Source: Candidatus Altarchaeales archaeon WOR_SM1_86-2
GTDB lineage: Archaea > Altiarchaeota > Altiarchaeia > IMC4 > MCBC01
DNA length: 5,023 bases
NCBI GenBank assembly: GCA_001723855.1
Contig: MCBC01000125.1
Coordinates: 1-5,023 of the forward strand
Reading direction: 5' to 3'
The position numbers and the translations under genes were made by a program. A model generated the notes under the pieces. It saw only the letters and a list, made by a program, of their open reading frames with translations, made no database searches and was not told the DNA's origin. This document shows positions 1 through 5,023 of this stretch, piece after piece (within the stretch, counting starts at the first letter, position 1; every line of letters begins with the position of its first letter).

Positions 1-191
1 GTATAGGACTTATGCGCGATCTGTGCCGCGGGGGCCCTCTCATACCTGTCGACCGCGATACACTCCATCCCCAGCCGCTGCGCCTCAACAAAAATTTCCT
101 TTCCCAGCTCGCCCGCCCCGAACATAACCAGTTTCAGCGCCCCAGGAGATGTCGGTGCCGCTATCTTATTTAATTTTTTTACATGAGTCAT
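1..191 (-). CDS. purT: Formate-dependent phosphoribosylglycinamide formyltransferase (GAR transformylase 2), N-terminal part
   Basis: PurT is a cytoplasmic ATP-grasp enzyme that makes formyl-GAR from GAR, formate and ATP, the third step of purine synthesis, without a folate donor. Only the first 63 residues are in the window; the gene runs off the left edge. After a short lysine-rich lead, residues 21-63 match the start of E. coli PurT from memory: a beta strand, then FGAGELGKE (24-32), [18 protein letters not shown] (38-55) and IAHKSY (58-63). E28 and L29 correspond to E. coli E22 and L23, which contact GAR. The ATG at 191 is preceded by AATAAAA and no Shine-Dalgarno. It lies 35 bases downstream of the transporter gene, in the same direction, so it may be the last gene of an acs operon; the U-rich gap could instead end that transcript. 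PurK, the related ATP-grasp carboxylase, is the main alternative, but the GELGKE and VDRY-x-x-APA pattern fits PurT better. Confidence 0.9.
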   Translation of the reverse strand, partial: MTHVKKLNKIAAPTSPGALKLVMFGAGELGKEIFVEAQRLGMECIAVDRYERAPAAQIAHKSY

Positions 192-203
192 TTTTATTAT
201 TTT

Positions 204-226
204 AAAAAAATCGAAAAAAGAAAAAA
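204..226 (-). terminator. U-rich tract after the transporter gene, possible archaeal terminator
   Basis: Directly after the transporter's TAA stop the transcript strand reads T6, C, T6, CGA, T7, so 19 of 23 bases are T, with no hairpin before it. Archaeal transcription often ends at such U-rich tracts. It sits between two co-directional genes, so it may end all, part or none of the upstream transcript. It may equally be just an AT-rich spacer in front of purT. Confidence 0.35.
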
Positions 227-1513
227 TTATTTGCGTGTGTGGTGCGGCGCTTTTGTAATAAATGCCAATACGGCTGCAACCACGCACATCGTCCCGCAGA
301 TAATGAATGCCATGTCATAACTTCCAAGAATGTCTTTTGCCTGTCCCGCTATGATCGGACCCACAATACCCGCTGCGCCGTAACCCAGGAATACCATCGC
401 GTAGTTTGCTCCGTAGTTCTTTATTCCAAAGAAGTCCCTGGTGGCTGTCGGGAACAACGCAAAGTTTCCTCCGAACATCAAGCCGACCCATGCTGATGCT
501 ATCATCAGCCCCGTCACGCTTGCGCCCAGACCCGCAAATACCAGGGCAAACATCATGCACGCCTGCAGGGCAAACATTATCGCCATTGCCGTCGTCCTTC
601 CCGTCTTATCAGATACCCAGCCCCAGAATATTCTTCCAGCGCCGTTAAATATTGCAAGTATCCCCACAGCTGTCCCGGCTGCCGCTGCCGCAAGTCCGGA
701 ATCAATTCCGTACAGTTTTAGTATCCCTATGGTCATCAACCCGGCAGATGCCGCAAATATAAACATACCCAAAAGCATCCAGAACTGAGGAGTTTTAATC
801 ATATCCCCTCTTTCCCAGTCCTCCGAGGTTGGCGCCTTATGCGACGGTACGTTATGCGGCTTCCAACCCTCCGGTTTCCATCCTTCCGGAGGATTTCTCA
901 AGAGAAATGCACCAATTCCTCCGACCACAAGAAACACGACGCCCCATATTAAAAGGGTTCCACCAAGTTCGTAGTTTGCCAAAAGCTGTATCAGGTCAAC
1001 CTGCAGTCCGGGCATATCTATTCCCTTTCCAGATAGAACCGATATGAAAAACGCTCCGAATCCGAATCCAAAAACCGCTAAACCCGTTGCAAGTCCCAGC
1101 TTGTCAGGAAACCATTTCCCGATCGCTGCAATCGGACAGCTGTAGCCTATTCCTATCCCGGCTCCTGCGATAATTCCAAGGGTAAGCACCATCCATAAAA
1201 AGTTTCCGGGCATTAAACTCGCGAGCACGTATCCCGCACCAAGCACACCCGCACCAGCGAGCGCTACTTTCCGGGGTCCCATTTTATCCTGCCATCTTCC
1301 TGCAAACACCATAAGTATTGCAAATGTAGCAAGCGCTACGGAAAACACAATTTGCGTTTCGGTCAGGCTCCAGCCGAAACCTCCCAACTCCACGGTCTTC
1401 CTGAGTTCTGCAGCAAAAACACTCCACGCATACACTGCGCCGAGGCATAATTGGAGCATAACCCCTCCAATTAGTATTATCCACCTGTTTCCTACATTTT
1501 TATTTTCAGCCAT
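227..1513 (-). CDS. MFS transporter of the oxalate/formate antiporter (OFA) family, likely monocarboxylate carrier
   Basis: This is a 12-helix inner-membrane carrier of the OFA branch of the major facilitator superfamily, of normal length (428 residues). Helices lie at roughly 11-33, 52-72, 81-100, 105-126, 138-160, 184-205, 241-265, 275-298, 306-328, 334-355, 369-392 and 399-420, with a cytoplasmic loop at 206-238. Family signs are GAVYAWSVF (25-33), the loop 2-3 motif [12 protein letters not shown] (72-83), [13 protein letters not shown] (132-144), [11 protein letters not shown] (207-217) and [17 protein letters not shown] (290-306). R293 aligns with the substrate arginine R272 of OxlT, but OxlT K355 is replaced by Y378, so oxalate is an unlikely substrate. 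The gene starts 26 bases after acs and precedes purT, suggesting uptake of acetate or formate. I chose the ATG at 1513; an in-frame TTG at 1534 would add seven residues (MGKNKIK), sits 5 bases from the acs stop and has no better ribosome site. Family is sure; substrate is inferred. Confidence 0.92.
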   Translation of the reverse strand: MAENKNVGNRWIILIGGVMLQLCLGAVYAWSVFAAELRKTVELGGFGWSLTETQIVFSVALATFAILMVFAGRWQDKMGPRKVALAGAGVLGAGYVLASLMPGNFLWMVLTLGIIAGAGIGIGYSCPIAAIGKWFPDKLGLATGLAVFGFGFGAFFISVLSGKGIDMPGLQVDLIQLLANYELGGTLLIWGVVFLVVGGIGAFLLRNPPEGWKPEGWKPHNVPSHKAPTSEDWERGDMIKTPQFWMLLGMFIFAASAGLMTIGILKLYGIDSGLAAAAAGTAVGILAIFNGAGRIFWGWVSDKTGRTTAMAIMFALQACMMFALVFAGLGASVTGLMIASAWVGLMFGGNFALFPTATRDFFGIKNYGANYAMVFLGYGAAGIVGPIIAGQAKDILGSYDMAFIICGTMCVVAAVLAFITKAPHHTRK

Positions 1514-1539
1514 TTTTATTTTGTTTTTTCCCAAATTTT

Positions 1540-3456
1540 TTATTCCACGAGTGTTGACGTATCCCCTTCGTCTTCACCTCTTTCCCTTGCCCTAAGGACC
1601 CTCCTCATGATCTTACCACTCCTTGTTTTTGGCAATACATCAACCTGAACAATCTCCCCAATAACCGCCACTGCTCCCAATTCGTGTCTTACGTGCGCTT
1701 TCAGCTTGCTTATCAAATCAGGCGTCAATTTCTTACCCTCTTTTAATATGAGGAATGCTTTAATCACCTCGTGCCTTACGGGATCCGGTTTTCCTATAAC
1801 CGCCGCTTCTGCGACCGCATCATGGGAAACGAATGCCGACTCAACTTCGCTCGTTCCGATCCTGTGTCCTGCAATGCTCAGAACATCATCCGCTCTTCCC
1901 TGAATCCAGAAGTACCCGTCTTCGTCTTCTCTTGCGATGTCGCCCGCACAATAAACGCCTCCCGGGATGACTTTCCAGTATGTATCTACATACCTTTCCG
2001 GGTTCTTATAAAGAGTCCTGAGCATTGCCGGCCAGGGCGTTTTAATGATTAAGTGCCCCCCCTTTCCTACAGGCACGCGATTTCCCTCTTTATCAACAAC
2101 TTCCGCCTCTACTCCCGGAAGCGGTCTTGTGGCTGACCCCGGCTTTAATGGCGCAACGGGCACTGGAGAAATCATGAATGTTCCCGTTTCCGTCTGCCAC
2201 CATGTGTCCATTATCGGCAGTTTCTCTTTACCAATGTTTTTGTGGTACCATATCCATGCCTCCGGATTTATCGGCTCCCCAACAGTTCCTAAAATTCTGA
2301 TGCTTGACAGATCATACTTGTTCGGGTATTTGTCGCCAAATCTCATTAAATGCCTTATTGCGGTTGGGGCGGTATAGAATTGTGTAACGCCGTATTTCTC
2401 AACAACGCTCCACCACCCCCCGGGGTCCGGATAATCAGGAGCCCCTTCAAATACGAGGGTTGTTGTTCCCAGCACCAGCGGAGCATATACTATGTAACTG
2501 TGTCCCGTGACCCAGCCGATGTCTGCGGAACACCACCACAGATCGCCGTTCTGGATGTCAAATACATTTTTCAACGTTGTTGCGGTTCCGACCATGTATC
2601 CGCCGGTTGTGTGGATAACGCCCTTTGGTTTTCCCGTGCTTCCTGAAGTATAAAGGATATAGAGTATGTCCTCGGCGTCCATTGCCTCCGGTTCGCATTC
2701 TGTGGATTCGCCTCTCGTCAATTCATCATAGAATATTTCCTTGCCACTCAGATCAGACATGTTTACTGGATTGCCCATGTGTTTCACCACAACGGTTGTT
2801 TCAATGGTCGGACACTGCAAAACCGCCTCGTCGGCAATCACCTTCAGGTCAATGATTTTGCCCCTGCGCGTTGTTCCGTCCGCCGTTATCAGAATTTTCG
2901 CTTCTGCATCGTTTATTCTTTCAGCAAGCGCCCCCTCACTGAATCCCGCATAAATAACACTGTGCGCTGCGCCTATTTTTGCACAGGCAAGCATTGAAAT
3001 GGGAAGTTCGGGGCACATCGGAAGATACATCGCAACCCTGTCTCCCTTTTTGATGCCGAGCCTTTTTAATGCGTTCGCCATCCTATTGACTTCTTTGTAC
3101 AGTTCATAGTAGGTGATCTTTCTTTCGTCTCCCCTTTCATTGACATACAATATCGCCACCTGGTTTCTCTTGGAGTTGTTTATCCACCTGTCAACCGCAT
3201 TGTATGTTATGTTTGTCTTTCCCCCTACAAACCACTTATAGAAGGGTTTCCCGCTTTCGTCAAGCACCCTGTCCCATTTTTTGAACCATTCAAAATTCTC
3301 TGCTTTCTCCCCCCAGTATTTTTCCAGGTCTTTTCCCTTTTTTATTTCCTCGTCCCAGTTTTTCACATTTGCTTTTTCAGCCACTCCTTTGCTTGGTTCA
3401 AACATCCTTTTTTCCGTAAGCAGGACGGTAGTGTCCCGCACAATTTCATCTGCCAT
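1540..3456 (-). CDS. acs: Acetyl-CoA synthetase (AMP-forming)
   Basis: This enzyme activates acetate with ATP to acetyl-AMP and then to acetyl-CoA, releasing AMP and pyrophosphate, in the cytoplasm. Its 638 residues match the usual full length. Residues 30-90 form the N-terminal Acs cap; the adenylation domain holds the phosphate loop [12 protein letters not shown] (269-280), [11 protein letters not shown] (391-401) and DTWWQTETG (417-425). With a constant shift of 6 from the Salmonella enzyme, the acetate pocket is V316, T317, V392 and W420; the tryptophan limits the pocket to short acids, so acetate is preferred over longer acyl groups. The hinge aspartate is D523 in GRADDVL, G530 follows in AGHRIG, and the catalytic lysine, a regulatory acetylation site in bacteria, is K615 in TRSGKIMRR. 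The protein starts at an ATG with an A-rich leader and no Shine-Dalgarno. It heads a likely operon with the transporter and is divergent from the CBS gene. Propionyl-CoA synthetase is less likely given the pocket. Confidence 0.96.
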   Translation of the reverse strand: MADEIVRDTTVLLTEKRMFEPSKGVAEKANVKNWDEEIKKGKDLEKYWGEKAENFEWFKKWDRVLDESGKPFYKWFVGGKTNITYNAVDRWINNSKRNQVAILYVNERGDERKITYYELYKEVNRMANALKRLGIKKGDRVAMYLPMCPELPISMLACAKIGAAHSVIYAGFSEGALAERINDAEAKILITADGTTRRGKIIDLKVIADEAVLQCPTIETTVVVKHMGNPVNMSDLSGKEIFYDELTRGESTECEPEAMDAEDILYILYTSGSTGKPKGVIHTTGGYMVGTATTLKNVFDIQNGDLWWCSADIGWVTGHSYIVYAPLVLGTTTLVFEGAPDYPDPGGWWSVVEKYGVTQFYTAPTAIRHLMRFGDKYPNKYDLSSIRILGTVGEPINPEAWIWYHKNIGKEKLPIMDTWWQTETGTFMISPVPVAPLKPGSATRPLPGVEAEVVDKEGNRVPVGKGGHLIIKTPWPAMLRTLYKNPERYVDTYWKVIPGGVYCAGDIAREDEDGYFWIQGRADDVLSIAGHRIGTSEVESAFVSHDAVAEAAVIGKPDPVRHEVIKAFLILKEGKKLTPDLISKLKAHVRHELGAVAVIGEIVQVDVLPKTRSGKIMRRVLRARERGEDEGDTSTLVE

Positions 3457-3482
3457 TTTTTTTAAATTATTTATTATTTTGT

Positions 3483-3492
3483 TATTCGAATA
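3483..3492. promoter_or_regulatory. Palindrome TATTCGAATA between acs TATA box and start codon
   Basis: A perfect 10-base palindrome with a CG centre sits between the candidate acs TATA box, which it overlaps by two bases, and the acs start. A site there could block the promoter when bound by a repressor, so it is a possible operator. Its short length in AT-rich DNA makes chance likely, and no regulator gene is next to it other than the CBS protein, which has no DNA-binding domain. Confidence 0.2.
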
Positions 3493-3500
3493 TTTAAATA
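3491..3500 (-). promoter_or_regulatory. Candidate archaeal TATA box for acs
   Basis: Read on the minus strand the site contains TTTAAATA, a full match to the archaeal TATA-box consensus. A transcript starting about 26 bases from the box centre would begin near 3469 and leave a leader of about 13 bases before the acs ATG at 3456. The sequence TATTTAAATA is palindromic, so direction is set by other elements; no clear purine-rich BRE is visible. Confidence 0.45.
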
Positions 3501-3522
3501 ATTAAATATGACAATTATTAGA

Positions 3523-3534
3523 TATTTAAATATA
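3523..3534 (+). promoter_or_regulatory. Candidate archaeal TATA box for the CBS-domain gene
   Basis: The plus strand has TATTTAAATATA, again a consensus TATA box. Transcription about 26 bases downstream would start near 3555 and give a leader of about 25 bases before the ATG at 3580. This placement supports the ATG at 3580 over the in-frame ATG at 3508, which lies upstream of the box. It repeats exactly the 10-base palindrome of the acs box. Confidence 0.42.
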
Positions 3535-3579
3535 AAAATAAATATAAATAAAAAGACAAATTTTTTCAAAACAGATAAA

Positions 3580-3975
3580 ATGAAATATATTGAAGACAGG
3601 AAAGTGGGGGAATTGATGACCCATGGTGCAATAACCGTGCCCGAGCATGCGAAAGTTATAGATGTCGTAAGAATTCTTTCGGACGACCGTATTCACGCGG
3701 TAGTCGTTGTCGATAAAGAACACAGGGCATCCGGTGTGATCTCCGAGATCGACATCTCCAAGGCGTTAGGATGTGATCTCGGGGAGGTTACCGCGGTGGA
3801 TATAATGTCAAATCCCGTGAAGAGCATTGATGCAAACGCGAGCGTTGGCGAGGCAGCAAAAGTTATGGCTGAAAACAGGTTTGAGAGATTGGCCATACTT
3901 GGCGAAAACGGTCTTCCAACGGGAGTAATTTCGATGACCGATATAATAAGGGAAATCGCGATGTCCGGTTTTTGA
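3580..3975 (+). CDS. Stand-alone CBS-domain pair protein, putative adenylate sensor
   Basis: The protein is 131 residues and consists almost wholly of two CBS domains, about 8-63 and 70-127, forming one Bateman module with no enzyme, channel or DNA-binding part. Each domain opens with a V-x-x-[LI]-M motif (VGELMTHGAITV, VDIMSNPVKSI) and ends with the nucleotide ribose/phosphate motif G-V-I-S-x-x-D-I (52-59 with D58; 115-122 with D121). Such pairs usually bind AMP, ADP, ATP or related ligands and signal to a partner protein. The gene is divergent from acs, whose reaction yields AMP, so sensing of adenylate charge for the acetate pathway is a fair guess but not shown. I chose the ATG at 3580: the in-frame ATG at 3508 would add 24 residues encoded by extremely AT-rich DNA (IKININKK type) that lie across the presumed promoter. 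There is no Shine-Dalgarno. A 60-base sample is about 52% GC, unlike the next plus-strand gene. Confidence 0.9.
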   Translation: MKYIEDRKVGELMTHGAITVPEHAKVIDVVRILSDDRIHAVVVVDKEHRASGVISEIDISKALGCDLGEVTAVDIMSNPVKSIDANASVGEAAKVMAENRFERLAILGENGLPTGVISMTDIIREIAMSGF

Positions 3976-3983
3976 ATGAGATG

Positions 3984-4269
3984 TTAATGCGGTAACGGTT
4001 TGATGAATGTGTCAGGCGGGGATTCGTGAATATGGTAAACCCTGCCCCCGTCATGGTAAAACCCCTCCTTCAAATTTTTGATGCCCGGTCTTCAGTAAAT
4101 TAATTTGAGCTCAATGGTGTTCGTTTTTCCTCTTCAGTTCGCGAATCTCCAGGATCGCGTGATCAAAATTCCAAAATCAAACCACCTTTATCTTCCCATC
4201 CTTAAGATCAAGTGTTGTTATAACCCGGCAATACCCTGCACCCCGGTTGATTTTAATTTTTTCAAACAT
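3984..4269 (-). pseudogene. Possible decayed small gene with two in-frame TGA stops and a frameshift
   Basis: From an ATG at 4269 the minus strand encodes 30 residues, MFEKIKINRG then AGYCRVITTLDLKDGKIKVV, and stops at a TGA (4179-4177). The same frame continues with protein-like sequence, FWNFDHAILEIRELKRKNEHH, up to a second TGA (4113-4111), then AQINLLKTGHQKFEGGVLP. A shift of frame near 4054 opens HDGGRVYHIHESPPDTFIKP and a TAA at 3986-3984. The total of 286 bases is one more than a multiple of three, as expected for one frameshift. Hydrophobic/polar alternation and charge mix look like a former small alpha/beta protein of about 95 residues, end to end with the CBS gene. I do not recognise the family; the His-rich second half faintly recalls small toxin-type proteins, but this is too weak to name. 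Chance open stretches in mid-GC DNA are the alternative. Confidence 0.35.
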
Positions 4270-4390
4270 CCTGCGGAGGGGTGAAAGCAGCCGGCAAAGT
4301 CACCCTGAAATACAGAAACAGCAAACAATATGTTTTACTCTTTATTTATTTTTTCAAAAAAGTATATTCATTAAAGTTAATTAGCCCAAA

Positions 4391-4422
4391 GGAGGCATAT
4401 GAGAACCCAGGTTTGGATATAA
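4391..4422 (+). other. Mini-ORF of seven codons behind a strong GGAGG
   Basis: AAAGGAGG ends three bases before an ATG at 4399 that opens MRTQVWI and a TAA at 4420-4422. It is the only strong Shine-Dalgarno next to a plus-strand ATG here, while the real genes have none. It could be a leader peptide for the gene at 4465, the stub of a lost gene, or chance. An inverted repeat AACCCA (4404-4409) and TGGGTT (4424-4429) spans the mini-ORF. Confidence 0.2.
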
Positions 4423-4424
4423 AT
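4416..4424 (+). promoter_or_regulatory. Weak candidate TATA box for the 162-residue ORF
   Basis: GATATAAAT lies about 45 bases upstream of the ATG at 4465, so a transcript would start near 4446 with a leader of about 19 bases. The match is partial and it overlaps the mini-ORF; the T/A-rich stretch at 4340-4375 offers other options. Confidence 0.22.
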
Positions 4425-4464
4425 GGGTTGTTAGCAATAAAAACCTAAATAAAGAAAGCATACC

Positions 4465-4953
4465 ATGTATAATCTAAGTATTATAAAAGACCTTTTTGGA
4501 CCTGCCAAGGATATTAGAGATATAATCAATGATATAAACAAAGAAAGAATATTAGCAAGAGGCATAAAAAATAGAGTTCTTAATGAAATAGAGTTTAATA
4601 CGGAATTGATTTTAGTGCATTACCTGAAAAAAGGCGCAGATGTTGAAAAAATCATAGAAAAATTGAAAATTGAAAATTTATCAAAGGCAATTGATGATGG
4701 TTTTGACTTCAAAAAAATCAAGAGAGGGAAGATAGACAAAAACATGATTGTCGGTATCGGATTTTTTAAAGATTATGTTGGATACGACTGCGAAGCAATC
4801 TTAAAAAAGATAAGATTTCATATCGAGCAAATAAAACTACTGCCGGAACTGTATGATCTAAAAAAAACAGATAAAATAGATGTCAAAAGGAGACTTGAAA
4901 ATCTTGGAAAACGCTACATTTTATTTACAAAGTTTTTAAAATCAAAGCAATAG
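4465..4953 (+). CDS. Hypothetical protein, 162 residues, AT-rich gene, likely all-helical
   Basis: I do not recognise this protein. It is hydrophilic and rich in Lys, Ile, Asp, Glu and Leu, with no membrane segment, signal peptide, zinc-type cysteine cluster or known nucleotide motif; the single Cys is C109. Long amphipathic stretches (about 5-25, 33-55, 58-66, 110-130, 139-160) suggest a compact helical fold. Repeated F/G-K-K-I patterns occur around GFDFKKIKRGKIDKNM (79-94). The ATG at 4465 is the only start, since an in-frame TAA lies at 4450-4452; there is no Shine-Dalgarno. A 60-base sample (4501-4560) is 30% GC against about 52% in the CBS gene, and A-ending codons dominate, which suggests recent acquisition or a mobile-element or defence-type gene. 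A decayed locus lies on its left and a hairpin 23 bases past its stop. An intact 162-codon frame with clean amphipathic character makes it a real gene rather than a chance ORF. Confidence 0.75.
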   Translation: MYNLSIIKDLFGPAKDIRDIINDINKERILARGIKNRVLNEIEFNTELILVHYLKKGADVEKIIEKLKIENLSKAIDDGFDFKKIKRGKIDKNMIVGIGFFKDYVGYDCEAILKKIRFHIEQIKLLPELYDLKKTDKIDVKRRLENLGKRYILFTKFLKSKQ

Positions 4954-4975
4954 ATTTTACCACCTATAATAGCAT

Positions 4976-5009
4976 ATAAGCGCAAATGAACCATGTCAAA
5001 TTTGCTTAT
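4976..5009. repeat. Bulged inverted repeat (hairpin) downstream of the 162-residue ORF
   Basis: The arm at 4976-4987 (ATAAGCGCAAAT) pairs with 5000-5009 (ATTTGCTTAT) in ten base pairs with a two-base bulge and a 12-base loop. It begins 23 bases past the ORF's stop. It is not followed by a T-run in the remaining bases, so it is a poor intrinsic terminator. It could be an RNA 3' end structure, or a subterminal hairpin at the edge of a mobile element such as those of the IS200/IS605 type; the window ends too soon to tell. Confidence 0.4.
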
Positions 5010-5023
5010 CCGAGGCCATTATC

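Larger units (their letters stand above)
3976..4464. other. Gene-poor interval between the CBS gene and the 162-residue ORF
   Basis: No intact gene of normal size is seen in these 489 bases on either strand. The left part (3984-4269) looks like a broken minus-strand gene, listed separately. The middle (4270-4330) shows nothing clear except a weak stem, GGGTG at 4279-4283 with CACCC at 4301-4305. The right part (4331-4390) is AT-rich with a T-rich stretch at 4338-4354. A mini-ORF with a strong GGAGG follows at 4391-4422. Two imperfect direct copies of ATGGTAAACCC start at 4032 and 4053, 21 bases apart. No tRNA-like fold or CRISPR repeat was seen. Confidence 0.5.

Noticed and set aside
239..1047. 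Several plus-strand frames opposite the transporter and acs genes
   Set aside because: They are antisense shadows of clear genes with well-conserved family motifs, lack ribosome sites and give proteins without recognisable domains.
3508..3579. In-frame upstream ATG that would extend the CBS protein by 24 residues
   Set aside because: The extension is encoded by promoter-like AT-rich DNA, adds only low-complexity Ile/Asn/Lys residues before the first CBS domain, and begins upstream of the best TATA box.
3863..4054. Minus-strand 63-codon frame behind GGAGGGG
   Set aside because: It has a tempting ribosome site, but most of it is the antisense shadow of the CBS gene and its product is Arg/Ser-rich without domain character. 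Its first part lies in the decayed locus.
4032..4064. Two copies of ATGGTAAA(A)CCC spaced 21 bases apart as a repeat array
   Set aside because: Only two short imperfect copies with no further unit and no conserved spacer length; not a CRISPR and too short to call a tandem repeat.
4111..4179. TGA codons in the broken minus-strand gene as selenocysteine codons
   Set aside because: Two TGAs plus a frameshift fit decay better, the surrounding residues match no selenoprotein I know, and no SECIS-like hairpin was seen.
4033..4245. Similar C-rich strings ACCCTGCCCCCG (4039) and ACCCTGCACCCCG (4233)
   Set aside because: The match is 12 of 13 bases only, with unrelated flanks, so it is most likely chance or a trace of the decayed gene.
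4279..4305. GGGTG/CACCC stem as a terminator or structured RNA
   Set aside because: Five to six base pairs with a 17-base loop and no following T-run; too weak to support a function.

Overview
The window most likely comes from an archaeon, though no single marker proves it. The intergenic DNA is very AT-rich and carries TATA-box-like sequences (TTTAAATA) at suitable distances from starts. No protein start has a convincing Shine-Dalgarno sequence; starts are preceded by A-rich leaders. A U-rich tract, not a GC hairpin plus T-run, separates two of the genes. The genes themselves have balanced base composition. The content (AMP-forming acetyl-CoA synthetase, OFA-type acid transporter, formate-using PurT, stand-alone CBS pair) would suit an anaerobic archaeon such as a methanogen or a relative, but the lineage cannot be fixed from this window.

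Layout. Bases 1-3456 hold three genes read leftward in the order acs (acetyl-CoA synthetase), an MFS transporter of the oxalate/formate antiporter family, and purT (cut by the window's left edge). They are tightly spaced (26 and 35 bases) and could form one operon. Bases 3457-3579 are a very AT-rich divergent promoter region with two identical palindromic TATTTAAATA boxes 32 bases apart. To its right, read rightward, is a 131-residue protein made only of two CBS domains. Bases 3976-4464 have no intact gene; they hold what looks like a broken gene on the minus strand (two in-frame TGA stops and a frameshift) and a 7-codon mini-ORF behind the only strong GGAGG next to a plus-strand ATG. An AT-rich, lysine-rich 162-residue protein of unknown function follows (4465-4953), then a bulged hairpin near the right edge.

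How the genes may work together. The transporter could bring in a small carboxylate. Acs would activate acetate with ATP to acetyl-CoA, releasing AMP and pyrophosphate. PurT would use formate and ATP in purine synthesis. The divergent CBS protein has ribose/phosphate-binding motifs typical of adenylate-sensing CBS pairs, so it may respond to the AMP/ATP balance that Acs changes; this link is inference. The transporter keeps the arginine but lacks the lysine used by OxlT for oxalate, which favours a monocarboxylate such as acetate or formate. No clearly new multi-gene system is visible; the least explained parts are the 162-residue protein and the decayed locus beside it.
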